NCBI GenBank assembly: GCA_035713725.1
Contig: DASTMZ010000189.1
Span: 1 to 14,599, forward strand
Direction of reading: 5' to 3'
Length of the DNA: 14,599 nucleotides
From: DASQPR01 sp035713725
Lineage (GTDB): Bacteria; Actinomycetota; Actinomycetes; Mycobacteriales; Micromonosporaceae
In this document: in pieces, positions 6,498 through 13,611 of the stretch
Layout of the letters: each line of letters begins with the position of its first letter
How positions within the stretch are numbered: the first letter of the stretch is position 1
Notes under the pieces: model-generated
Seen by the model: only the letters and a program-made list of their open reading frames with translations
The model's database searches: none
What the model was told of the DNA's origin: nothing
Position numbers and translations under genes: made by a program

Positions 6498-8966
6498 GTG
6501 AGCACGAATCACACCGATCCGGAGCCGACCGAGCACAACGCTGTCGAGAGCGCGATCGACGCCGCGCTCGTGCGCCTTGACTTGCCGACGAAAGTGTCGA
6601 TGCTGACCGGACAGGACAGCTGGACCCTGCCGGCCGTACCAGCAATCGGACTGCGGTCGATCGTGATGTCGGACGGTCCGATCGGGGTACGCGGGACGAC
6701 GTGGACTCCGGACGACCCGTCGATCGCGCTCCCGAGCCCGACCGCGCTTGCCGCCACGTGGGATCGGGATGTCGCCCGTCGCACCGGCCGGCTGCTCGGC
6801 CAGGAGGCGCGGCGGAAGGGCGTGCACCTGCTGCTGGCGCCGACCGTTAACCTGCACCGAAGCCCGCTAGGCGGCCGGCACTTCGAGTGCTATTCGGAGG
6901 ATCCGCTGCTGACCGGTGTGATCGGCACCGAATACGTCACCGGCGTTCAGGAGCAGGGCGTCGGTACGACCGTCAAGCATTTCGTCGCCAACGACTACGA
7001 GACCGAGCGCATGACCGCGAGCTCGAACGTCGACGAACGTACCCTCCGCGAGATGTACCTCGCCCCGTTCGAGACGATCCTGCGTGACGCGAACGCGTGG
7101 GGCGTCATGTCGGCGTACAACTCGGTGAACGGCGTGTCGATGACCGAGCACGAGCCGCTGCAGGTGGGGCTGCTCCGGCACGAGTGGGAGTTTGACGGCG
7201 TCGTGGTCTCCGACTGGACCGCGGCACGCGACACTGTCGGCGACGCGCGTGGCGGGCTCGACATCGCGATGCCGCGCGCGTTCAACCCGTGGGGAGACCA
7301 GCTCGTCGATGCGGTGCGTAACGGCGCCGTGGCGGAGGAACTGATCGACGAGAAGGTACGGCGAGTGCTGCGGTTTGCCGCCCGGGTGGGCGCGTGGGAT
7401 GCCGCGTCATCGCGCAGTTCGACGGAACCGGCGAACGATCCCATTGACGGCGTCGCGTTGGCGCGAGAGATCGCGACCCGGTCGTTCGTGCTTGCCTCGA
7501 ATCGCGACGGGCTCCTGCCGCTCGACGTTTCGGACCTGTCGAGCATCGCGTTGATCGGCCTGGGCGCGCACGAGGCTCGGGTCCTCGGCGGCGGCAGTGC
7601 CACGGTGTTCCCGGCACATGTCGTGTCGCCGCTTGAGGGTCTTCAGACGGCGCTCGACGGGCGCGTTTCGGTGACGTACATGCCTGGGGTCGATCCCCGG
7701 ACCCGGCTACCCGCGGCCGCGGCCCCGCATTGGACCGGTCTGACCGCGACGTTCCGCGACGCCGACGGTGCGACGCTCGCGGCGGTGCCGATGGCGACCG
7801 GCGCCGGCTGGTGGATGGGGTTGCCGGAGGGCGTCGACCCGCAACGGCTCGCGTCGGTGGAGATCGCCGGGCGGTTGACCGCGCAACGTGGCGGCACGCA
7901 TCATTTATCGGCGCGCGGCATCGGCGAGTTCAAGCTCACGATCACCGACGGGGACGGCGAGCGCACGTTGTTCGACGACGCCATGTGGCCGGACGCGACC
8001 GACATCGCCGTCGCGTTCCTGGCTCCGCCCGAGACCCGGCTGCCGGTTGAGTTGGGCGCCGGCGACAGTGTTCACGTCTCGCTTCGGCAGAGCATCTACC
8101 TGCCGGAGGGCCTCGCGATCGTGTCCCTGACGCTCGGGTACGGCGAACCGATCGCACCGAATGACGAGCTGCTCGACGAGGCGGCTCGGGTGGCGGCCGC
8201 GAACGACATCGCGGTCGTGGTAGTCGGCACGACGAACGAGGTCGAGTCGGAGGGCTTCGACCGCACCACGCTTGCGCTGCCCGGTCGCCAGGACGAACTG
8301 GTACGCCGGGTGCTGGCCGCGAACCCTCGCACGATCGTCGTGGTGAACGCCGGCTCACCGGTGGAGATGCCGTGGGCGGACGACGTCGCGGCCGTGTTGC
8401 TGACCTGGTTCCCCGGTCAGGAGGCCGGGCACGCGCTGGCCGACGTGCTACTCGGCGCCGCCGAGCCCGGTGGGCGTCTGCCGACCACATGGCCGGTACG
8501 CGAGACCGACTGCCCGATCCTCGCTACCGCACCGGTAAGCGGCGTGGTGGCCTACGACGAGGGCGTGTTCATCGGTTATCGCGGCTGGGATCGCGGTGAC
8601 GTGGCACCCCGCTACCCGTTCGGGCACGGCACTGGGTACACGACGTGGGCGTACGAGTCGATGGCCGTCGACGACGGCACGGTGACCGTGACGGTGCGAA
8701 ACACCGGCGACCGGCCGGGGCGCGAAGTGGTGCAGTGCTATGTCGCACCCGTCGAGCCGGACCATGCCCGGCCGCGGCGGTGGCTTGCCGGCTTCGCCGT
8801 CGCCACCGCCGCCCCGGGCGCCACGGTCACCGTCACGATCGCCGTACCCGACCGGGTGTTTCAGATCTGGGACGGCGGCTGGCGAACGGTCGCCGGCGAA
8901 TACGAGGTGGCGGCCGCCCACTCGATCGAGGACTGGCGTCTCGTCACGAAGACCTCCATCGCCTGA
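6498..8966 (+). CDS. Glycoside hydrolase family 3 beta-glucosidase with PA14-like insert
   Basis: An 822-residue retaining glycosidase predicted to release terminal beta-linked glucose, or a related sugar, from oligosaccharides or glycosides. The N-terminal (beta/alpha)8 domain carries KHFVANDYETER (160-171) and the nucleophile D239 in VVSDW. The C-terminal GH3 domain starts near 315 and is interrupted by a PA14-like domain at about 395-550. It then resumes with TTNEVESEGFDRTTL (578-592), which holds the probable acid/base glutamate (E583 or E585). A fibronectin-III-like domain closes the protein from about 715. There is no signal peptide or anchor, so it should act in the cytoplasm on imported sugars or on intracellular glycosides. 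GTG 6498 is the best start; upstream ribosome-binding sequence is weak. No transporter or LacI regulator sits beside it. Substrate is unknown. Confidence 0.94.
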   Translation: MSTNHTDPEPTEHNAVESAIDAALVRLDLPTKVSMLTGQDSWTLPAVPAIGLRSIVMSDGPIGVRGTTWTPDDPSIALPSPTALAATWDRDVARRTGRLLGQEARRKGVHLLLAPTVNLHRSPLGGRHFECYSEDPLLTGVIGTEYVTGVQEQGVGTTVKHFVANDYETERMTASSNVDERTLREMYLAPFETILRDANAWGVMSAYNSVNGVSMTEHEPLQVGLLRHEWEFDGVVVSDWTAARDTVGDARGGLDIAMPRAFNPWGDQLVDAVRNGAVAEELIDEKVRRVLRFAARVGAWDAASSRSSTEPANDPIDGVALAREIATRSFVLASNRDGLLPLDVSDLSSIALIGLGAHEARVLGGGSATVFPAHVVSPLEGLQTALDGRVSVTYMPGVDPRTRLPAAAAPHWTGLTATFRDADGATLAAVPMATGAGWWMGLPEGVDPQRLASVEIAGRLTAQRGGTHHLSARGIGEFKLTITDGDGERTLFDDAMWPDATDIAVAFLAPPETRLPVELGAGDSVHVSLRQSIYLPEGLAIVSLTLGYGEPIAPNDELLDEAARVAAANDIAVVVVGTTNEVESEGFDRTTLALPGRQDELVRRVLAANPRTIVVVNAGSPVEMPWADDVAAVLLTWFPGQEAGHALADVLLGAAEPGGRLPTTWPVRETDCPILATAPVSGVVAYDEGVFIGYRGWDRGDVAPRYPFGHGTGYTTWAYESMAVDDGTVTVTVRNTGDRPGREVVQCYVAPVEPDHARPRRWLAGFAVATAAPGATVTVTIAVPDRVFQIWDGGWRTVAGEYEVAAAHSIEDWRLVTKTSIA

Positions 8967-8981
8967 TCCGCCAACCGCCTG

Positions 8982-9006
8982 GCACCCGGAGTCGCCGAAG
9001 GGGTGC
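8982..9006 (+). terminator. Weak candidate hairpin after the GH3 gene
   Basis: GCACCC and GGGTGC can pair (6 bp) around a 13-base loop, 15 bases after the GH3 stop. The large loop makes this only a tentative terminator. Confidence 0.25.
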
Positions 9007-9015
9007 TCCAGCGGT

Positions 9016-9042
9016 GCGACCTTTTGCCTGGCGCGACGCGTC
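9016..9042 (+). promoter_or_regulatory. ECF-type promoter for the SigE-family sigma gene
   Basis: A -35-like GCGACC (9016-9021) is followed after exactly 17 bases by a -10-like CGTC (9039-9042). This is close to the AAC/ACC...CGTC architecture of ECF-type promoters. The predicted transcript start falls near 9049-9051, giving a leader of about 27 bases containing GGAGGGG before ATG 9077. Self-activation by the encoded sigma factor is the likely reading. Confidence 0.5.
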
Positions 9043-9076
9043 TAGATAGATGCGGATCGCGAACCGGAGGGGCGGC

Positions 9077-9574
9077 ATGGTCGAGCGCTACGGTTTCGAA
9101 GAGTTCGCGGTCGCGCGCGCCAAGCGGTTGTTCCAATACGCATACCTCATCTGCGGCGACTGGCATCAGGCCGAGGACCTGGTCCAGGCAACGTTGGCGA
9201 AGGTATACGTCGCCTGGCGGCGCGTCGAACATCAGGAGAATGTGGACGCCTACGCCCGTCGCGTGCTGCTGCGGACGTACTTGTCACATCGGCGGCTGAA
9301 GCGATCGTCCGAGACGCCGGTCGCGGAGGTGGTGGCCGGTGCGTACGAGGACGACAGCGCCGACCTGCGCGTCACGTTGATGACTGCGCTCCGTGCACTG
9401 CCACCGCGCCACCGCGCGGTCGTCGTGCTGCGCTACTTCGAGGGTCAGACGTCCGAGTCGGTCGCGGCGATCCTCGGCATGACCGCATCCGCGGTGAAGA
9501 GCATCAACACGCGGTCGCTGGCCGCGATGCGTGCCGCCCTTGGTGCCGCCCGCGAGGACCTCTTCAAGCAATGA
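9077..9574 (+). CDS. SigE-family RNA polymerase sigma factor (ECF-like sigma-70)
   Basis: A 165-residue two-domain sigma factor. Region 2 (about 8-75) contains YAYLICGDWHQAEDLVQATLAKVYVAW, the core-binding and -10-recognising helices. Region 4 (about 100-158) contains LPPRHRAVVVLRYFEGQTSESVAAILGMTASAVKS, with the -35-binding helix-turn-helix at about 125-145. This pattern fits the actinobacterial SigE family (TIGR02983-like). The start is placed at ATG 9077 because GGAGGGG lies at 9066-9072; ATG 9050 in the same frame would add nine residues and could be used as a leaderless start. The candidate promoter upstream resembles ECF promoters. The next gene, 91 bases downstream, encodes a single-pass membrane protein likely to sense or restrain this sigma factor. 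Its signal and regulon are unknown. Confidence 0.93.
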   Translation: MVERYGFEEFAVARAKRLFQYAYLICGDWHQAEDLVQATLAKVYVAWRRVEHQENVDAYARRVLLRTYLSHRRLKRSSETPVAEVVAGAYEDDSADLRVTLMTALRALPPRHRAVVVLRYFEGQTSESVAAILGMTASAVKSINTRSLAAMRAALGAAREDLFKQ

Positions 9575-9665
9575 CGCGACGAACGGCACATCGGGCCGAC
9601 ACAACATCTCAGTCAGCGTTGACCTCACCCATCGAGCACCGACGAGACCTTCTCGGGGGATAGCC

Positions 9666-10493
9666 ATGGATACCGAATCCAACATCGAGGACGAGCTCAG
9701 CGACCTGCTGAGATCGATCACCAGCGACCTTGATCCGCCGATCGCCCCTATCGTGAGCGGCGGCATTCGACGCGGACAGCGGCTCCGGCGGTACAACCGG
9801 ATTCGCGGCGCGGCGGTCGCGGTCACGGTGCTCGCGGTGATCGTCGGCATCGGCGTCGGGGTCACCGGCGCGATGGGCGGACGGCCGGACACCGGACGGC
9901 CGTCGGATCGAGCGTCGACGTCAGTTGGGCCGGCGTCCGTGCAGCCGTCGTCATCGACACCCGACTTCTCGATGCCGTCCGCGCCGCAGCACGATGTCCA
10001 GATCACGACGGAGCAGGCCGAACAGATCTTCGCGTCGTTGCTGCCGCCCGGCCACGTCACCTGGGATCCGCTCACGGTGATGGACCTGTCGGTGTTCGGA
10101 AACTACTTCCCGGCCGGCAGCGACCGCGGCTACCAGGTGTCGTTCGAGGTCAGCAGTGAGAACCGGGGCGTCGCCGGCGGAGCCTTCTTCGCATGCAGCG
10201 CACCCGATCGGGACGAGGGACCGCGCCCAGCCGGCGCGCTGCCGGTCGGGTGCCAGATGTCGCAGGTCCCTGGCGGCGGTATCGCGACGGTGGCCGTGTT
10301 GGCCTGCGACGAATATGGCTTCTACGACGTCGACGTCTCGATCATCCGCCCGGACGGCGTACAGGTGCGGCTGGACATCTCGAACGGTACGACGATCCCG
10401 TCCGGCGGCAACCCGGTGACGGTGAGCGCGCCACGACCGCCGGTCACGGCGGATCAGTTGCTGGCGATGGCCGAAAGCAAGCTGTGGAACTGA
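9666..10493 (+). CDS. Single-pass membrane protein beside sigma factor, possible anti-sigma-like partner
   Basis: A 275-residue protein I do not recognise by family. It has an acidic N-terminal segment (1-30), a basic patch RRGQRLRRYNRIRG (35-48), one transmembrane helix (about 48-69), a Ser/Pro/Thr-rich linker (75-110) and an extracytoplasmic domain with three cysteines (FFACSAPD, VGCQM and VLACDEYG). This layout, a short cytosolic N-terminus with an outer sensor domain, is common for genes paired with actinobacterial SigE-family sigma factors. No zinc-binding HxxxCxxC anti-sigma motif is present, so control of the sigma factor is inferred from position only. ATG 9666 follows GGGGGA at 9655-9660; an upstream in-frame extension from 9531 would overlap the sigma gene and is rejected. 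Confidence 0.75.
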   Translation: MDTESNIEDELSDLLRSITSDLDPPIAPIVSGGIRRGQRLRRYNRIRGAAVAVTVLAVIVGIGVGVTGAMGGRPDTGRPSDRASTSVGPASVQPSSSTPDFSMPSAPQHDVQITTEQAEQIFASLLPPGHVTWDPLTVMDLSVFGNYFPAGSDRGYQVSFEVSSENRGVAGGAFFACSAPDRDEGPRPAGALPVGCQMSQVPGGGIATVAVLACDEYGFYDVDVSIIRPDGVQVRLDISNGTTIPSGGNPVTVSAPRPPVTADQLLAMAESKLWN

Positions 10494-10552
10494 TCTGCGA
10501 GTCGCCCGCGGTCGGAAGGCCATCTGGTGCGTCGCTGGCACTCGACGATTGA

Positions 10553-10569
10553 GGCTGGTCGTGCCAGCC
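10553..10569 (+). terminator. Candidate hairpin terminator after the sigma/membrane protein pair
   Basis: GGCTGG and CCAGCC form a perfect 6-bp stem with loop TCGTG, 59 bases past the stop. No T-run follows. The position between two transcription units supports a terminator role. Confidence 0.4.
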
Positions 10570-10631
10570 AAGATGGACAGTGCTCCACAGGGCCGAGACT
10601 CGGGTGCCCCGCAAGGCAGACGGACATGGGA

Positions 10632-10637
10632 TAGTGT
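10632..10637 (+). promoter_or_regulatory. Candidate -10 box (TAGTGT) for the membrane-protein operon
   Basis: TAGTGT fits the actinobacterial TANNNT -10 consensus and sits 9 bases before ATG 10647, so the mRNA would be leaderless or nearly so. No clear -35 is visible 16-19 bases upstream. Confidence 0.35.
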
Positions 10638-10646
10638 GGCGCCGCC

Positions 10647-11114
10647 ATGGGTGCTCCCGCTGACCAGGACGTCGTCCGCCTGAGCGGCCGCGGACGGTGG
10701 ATTCGGATCGCCGTGACGCTGGTCGTCGCTGGACTGCTGATCGCCGGTTCGCTATGGGGCGACGACGACGTATTCCCGTTCGGGCCCTTCCACATGTACT
10801 CGTCGGCGGTCCCGCTGAACGCGCCGGTTAACGACACAGAGGTGCAACTCGTCGACACGGTCGGGCAGGTCACGATTCTCACGCCGGAGAACACCGGTGT
10901 GCGGCGGGCCGAGATCGAGGGCCAGCTCGGCCGTTTCCAGCAGGATCCGCGGTTGCTGCAACTGCTGGCCGATGCGTACGGCAGGATGCATCCGCGTCAG
11001 TCGCTGGTCGGTGACACCGTCCAGATCGTCATCCGGTGGTACCAGCTGTCCGGCGGAGTGATGACCGGGAAGTTCACCGTGCAGGTGGTCGCCGAGTGGG
11101 CGGTGACGTCGTGA
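10647..11114 (+). CDS. Membrane-anchored protein with FPFGPFHMYS motif, partner of HTTM protein
   Basis: A 155-residue protein with one N-terminal transmembrane helix (about 20-37) and an outward-facing domain. Right after the helix comes DDDVFPFGPFHMYSS (39-53). Motifs of the form W/FPFxPFxMY are, from memory, typical of small proteins encoded beside HTTM-domain genes in actinobacteria. The remainder is a beta-rich soluble domain without recognisable catalytic residues. Its TGA stop overlaps the GTG start of the HTTM gene (GTGA at 11111-11114), so the two are translationally coupled and probably act together at the membrane. No biochemical function is known to me. Confidence 0.8.
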   Translation: MGAPADQDVVRLSGRGRWIRIAVTLVVAGLLIAGSLWGDDDVFPFGPFHMYSSAVPLNAPVNDTEVQLVDTVGQVTILTPENTGVRRAEIEGQLGRFQQDPRLLQLLADAYGRMHPRQSLVGDTVQIVIRWYQLSGGVMTGKFTVQVVAEWAVTS

Positions 11115-12070
11115 CGGGCCGGTTCAGCCGCTTCCTGACCGAGCCGGTACCGCTGGGCCGGCTGGCGGCGTACCGCACGGTCATCTACCTGTTCGTGGCA
11201 TTCGACCCGGTCTGGTTCACGCCCTGGGTCCGGGACCATGCGTCGCTGCCCGGCGTGTTCTACCGGCCGCTGCTGGTCGGTCGGCTGCTCCACCTGCCGG
11301 TACCCACGTCGTTGATGGTCAACTCGATCTTCTACGCGCTGATCGTGGCGGCTGTGGTGGCGGGGACCGGCCGCCTGCCGCGCCTGGCCGGCTGGATCGT
11401 CTTCGTGCTGTACGCCGAGTGGATGATCATCGCGATGAGCTATGGCAAGGTTGACCACGATCGGTTCGGCCTGCTCGTGGCGCTCGCGGTGCTGCCGAGC
11501 GCGGGCGCCGCCCGGCACGGTGAGCGCCGGCTGTCGGAGCGGGCCGGGTGGGCTCTGCGAGCGGCTCAGCTGTCGGTCGTGGCGACCTATTTCCTCTCCT
11601 CCGTGGCCAAACTGCGCTACGGCGGGCCGGGCTGGCTGACCGGCGCCACGCTGGAATGGGCGATCATCCGGCGCGGCACCTGGCTGACCGACGTCCTCAC
11701 CTCGCAGCGCTGGATCCTGGTCGCTGCGCAGTTCGGGATCGTGGCCTTCGAGCTGTCCAGCCCGATCGTGTTCTTCGTCGGCCCGCGGATCCGCTACTTG
11801 TTCATCACTTACTTCTATTTGTTCCACGTGATGGTCTTCGCGACGATCACCATCTCGTTCGCGCCGCATCTCGCCGCGATGACATCGTTCCTGCCGCTCG
11901 AGCGGGTCCGCCCGATCGGGTGGGTCAGGTCGAGCTGGCGCCGGATGCGCGGAGGCGATCCCGGTGGGCCTGCGGAAGAGCACACGCCGGAGTCCCACCC
12001 GGCAGCCGATCCCGGTTCCGCGATATCCATCGGTACACCGGCCACGCCGGCCACCGCACCACCGGGATAG
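11111..12070 (+). CDS. HTTM-type multipass membrane protein (vitamin K-dependent carboxylase-like fold)
   Basis: A 319-residue integral membrane protein with about six hydrophobic segments: roughly 20-35, 68-86, 92-110, 117-131, 150-166, 199-224 and 229-250, some of them possibly paired in one helix. The pattern EPVPLGRLAAYRTVIY at the start and SVAKLRYGGPGWLTG (164-178) resemble the HTTM group related to gamma-glutamyl carboxylase. Bacterial members are uncharacterised and often sit with DCC thiol-disulfide proteins, as here. The GTG at 11111 is chosen for its GTGA overlap with the upstream stop. Residues 272-319, after the last helix, form a Pro/Ala-rich tail (ATPATAPPG) that is antisense to the 3' end of the DCC gene. 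The tail may be a recent extension caused by loss of an earlier stop. Confidence 0.85.
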   Translation: MTGRFSRFLTEPVPLGRLAAYRTVIYLFVAFDPVWFTPWVRDHASLPGVFYRPLLVGRLLHLPVPTSLMVNSIFYALIVAAVVAGTGRLPRLAGWIVFVLYAEWMIIAMSYGKVDHDRFGLLVALAVLPSAGAARHGERRLSERAGWALRAAQLSVVATYFLSSVAKLRYGGPGWLTGATLEWAIIRRGTWLTDVLTSQRWILVAAQFGIVAFELSSPIVFFVGPRIRYLFITYFYLFHVMVFATITISFAPHLAAMTSFLPLERVRPIGWVRSSWRRMRGGDPGGPAEEHTPESHPAADPGSAISIGTPATPATAPPG

Positions 12071-12335
12071 CCAGGACCCAGCCGGCCGGACGCCAATACC
12101 ACCGCGAGGCGCGCAGCAAGCGCGAGATGGCGTCCGGTCCGGCCTCGACACGGCCGCCGTCGATCCACTGCACGGCTTCCTCGGCGGCCTCACGTGTCGT
12201 TCCGAGCGCGTCGAGATCCGCCCACTGCCAGGCGACGACCTCCGCGTCCGGTCGCAGCCGGCGCTCGATGAATCGCGCGCAGGTGGAGCAGAAGGCACAG
12301 TCGCCGTCGTAGAGGAATGTGGCGCTCACGTGCAC
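11925..12335 (-). CDS. DCC-family thiol-disulfide oxidoreductase
   Basis: A 136-residue cytosolic protein of the DUF393/DCC family. The family signature is at the N-terminus: FLYDGDCAFCSTCARFIERR, with D10 and the CxxC pair C13/C16. The conserved end NRDRLPGGTPACALP is present. The family has a thioredoxin-like fold and a presumed thiol-disulfide redox activity; partners are unknown. The gene faces the HTTM gene and overlaps its 3' end by 146 bp, whereas in many actinobacteria DCC and HTTM genes lie in the same direction. The start is GTG 12335 or, two codons later, GTG 12329; no clear ribosome-binding site precedes either, so translation may be leaderless. Confidence 0.9.
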   Translation of the reverse strand: MHVSATFLYDGDCAFCSTCARFIERRLRPDAEVVAWQWADLDALGTTREAAEEAVQWIDGGRVEAGPDAISRLLRASRWYWRPAGWVLAIPVVRWPAWPVYRWISRNRDRLPGGTPACALPQAHRDRLRASGASST

Positions 12336-12387
12336 TAGTGTGCGCCGTCCGGCGGGTCCCGGCCCTCCCGGCGGTTGTGTATCGCCT

Positions 12388-12402
12388 CACTGCCAGGCAA
12401 TG
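12388..12402. promoter_or_regulatory. Small palindrome in divergent intergenic region
   Basis: CACTGCCAGGCAATG is a 15-base near-perfect inverted repeat with one mismatched pair, centred between the divergent DCC and ene-reductase genes. It could be an operator for a dimeric repressor. Function is inferred from position and symmetry alone. Confidence 0.3.
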
Positions 12403-12416
12403 CCGCCCAGTCCCAT

Positions 12417-12459
12417 CGGTGGCTTACACCGCCACCGGCGCACGCACCTTCGATGCGTG
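12417..12459. other. Two adjacent hairpins in the DCC/ene-reductase intergenic region
   Basis: CGGTGGC/GCCACCG (12417-12423 with 12431-12437, 7-base loop) and CACGCA/TGCGTG (12441-12446 with 12454-12459, 7-base loop) are perfect stems side by side. They lie upstream of the ene-reductase start. They may be operators or mRNA leader structure; no known riboswitch was recognised. Confidence 0.4.
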
Positions 12460-12512
12460 ATGTCGGTCCGCCCGACTGAACGGTCATGCGACCGGACGCG
12501 TTGAATGGACGC

Positions 12513-13577
12513 GTGAGCCAACTCCTCGCGCCGTTGACGCTGCGAGGCACCACAATCCGTAACCGGATCTGGGTGTCGCCGATGTGTCAATACTCGTCGG
12601 TCGACGGTCATCCGACCGATTGGCATCTGGTGCATCTCGGTGCGTTCGCGCGCGGCGGCGCCGGTCTCGTGTTCACCGAGGCGACCGCCGTGACCGCAGA
12701 GGGGATGATCTCGGCGCGCGACGCCGGCATCTGGACCGATGCGCAGGCGCGCGACTACGTGCGCATCACCGACTTCATTCGCGGCCAGGGCGCGGTGCCG
12801 GGCATTCAGCTCGCGCACGCCGGCCGCAAGGCGTCGGTGTTGCCACCGTTCGAGGGCGGCGGGGCGGTAAGTGTCGCAGACGGCGGGTGGCAGCCCGTCG
12901 CGCCGTCACCGATCCCGTACGGCGACCATCCGGTGCCGAAGGAACTCTCCGTCACCGACATCACTGCGCTGGTCGACGCCTGGGCGCAAGCAGCGGAGCG
13001 GGCACTCGGCGCCGGCTTCGAGGTCGTCGAGATCCACGCGGCGCACGGCTACCTGTTGCACGAGTTCCTGTCTCCGCTGTCGAACCATCGGGCCGATGCG
13101 TACGGTGGCGATCTGACCGGCCGCAGCCGGCTGCTGCTCGAGATCGTCGACGCGGTACGGGCGGTGTGGCCCGCCGACCGGCCGGTCTTCGTACGAGTCA
13201 GCGCGACGGACTGGGTAGACGGCGGCCTGACCGTCGATGATGTCGCCGACGTGGCCAGCGCGCTCAAGGCGCACGGTGTCGACCTCGTCGACGTGTCCAG
13301 TGGCGGCAACTCGCCACGACAGCAGATCGCGCTCGGCCCGGGCTATCAGGTGCCGTTCGCGCGCGTGATACGTGAGCGCAGCGGGCTGCCGGTCGGCGCG
13401 GTGGGTTTGATCACCGAGCCGGCACAGGCGGAGTCGATCGTCTCGGACGGCTCGGCCGATGCCGTGCTGCTCGCGCGCGCCATGTTGCGCGACCCGTCGT
13501 GGCCGCAGCGCGCCGCGTACGAGCTGGGCGGCGAGGCGTACTGGGCGCCGCAGTATCTGCGGGCGCGGCAACACTGA
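12513..13577 (+). CDS. NADH:flavin oxidoreductase, old yellow enzyme family (YqjM-like ene-reductase)
   Basis: An FMN-dependent (beta/alpha)8 enzyme that reduces activated C=C bonds of enals, enones and similar compounds with NAD(P)H. From GTG 12513 it has 354 residues. The thermophilic-like/YqjM subclass is indicated by SPMCQYS with C25 and Y27, the flavin-tuning residues. Also visible are QLAHAGRKAS (99-108), the substrate-binding His pair in HAAHGYLLHEFLSPLSNHR (H175, H178), the proton-donor-region Y180, and the FMN-phosphate region GLITEP plus ADAVLLARAMLRDP (315-328). The GTG start gives MSQLLAPLTLRG, matching the usual family N-terminus; ATG 12486 in frame would add nine residues and is an alternative. 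It reads away from the DCC gene. The physiological substrate is unknown, but detoxification of electrophiles is a common role. Confidence 0.95.
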   Translation: MSQLLAPLTLRGTTIRNRIWVSPMCQYSSVDGHPTDWHLVHLGAFARGGAGLVFTEATAVTAEGMISARDAGIWTDAQARDYVRITDFIRGQGAVPGIQLAHAGRKASVLPPFEGGGAVSVADGGWQPVAPSPIPYGDHPVPKELSVTDITALVDAWAQAAERALGAGFEVVEIHAAHGYLLHEFLSPLSNHRADAYGGDLTGRSRLLLEIVDAVRAVWPADRPVFVRVSATDWVDGGLTVDDVADVASALKAHGVDLVDVSSGGNSPRQQIALGPGYQVPFARVIRERSGLPVGAVGLITEPAQAESIVSDGSADAVLLARAMLRDPSWPQRAAYELGGEAYWAPQYLRARQH

Positions 13578-13583
13578 GCACAC

Positions 13584-13599
13584 CGTCGGTGGTCCGACG
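13584..13599 (+). terminator. Hairpin between ene-reductase and DUF2277 genes
   Basis: CGTCGG and CCGACG form a perfect 6-bp stem with loop TGGT, 6 bases after the ene-reductase stop. It may end that transcript, or act on the next promoter, since it lies just upstream of the candidate -10 box. Confidence 0.4.
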
Positions 13600-13605
13600 T
13601 ACGTT
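13600..13605 (+). promoter_or_regulatory. Candidate -10 box (TACGTT) for the DUF2277-SDR pair
   Basis: TACGTT fits TANNNT and ends 6 bases before ATG 13612, which has no ribosome-binding site, consistent with a leaderless transcript. The -35 region is not clear. Confidence 0.3.
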
Positions 13606-13611
13606 AGGCGC

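Noticed and set aside
9043..9048. TAGATA as a housekeeping -10 box for the sigma gene
   Set aside because: No -35 at suitable spacing; the GCGACC-N17-CGTC arrangement explains the region better, though dual use cannot be excluded.
9284..10075. 263-codon - strand open frame spanning the sigma factor end and the membrane protein start
   Set aside because: It crosses the boundary of two supported genes and shows no conserved motif.
10997..12298. 433-codon open frame on the - strand across the HTTM and DCC genes
   Set aside because: Composition is low-complexity Arg/Asp/Gln/His and it conflicts with recognisable HTTM and DCC proteins in other frames.
11548..12312. 254-codon + strand open frame overlapping HTTM and opposite DCC
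   Set aside because: No domain, Arg-rich, and displaced by two supported genes.
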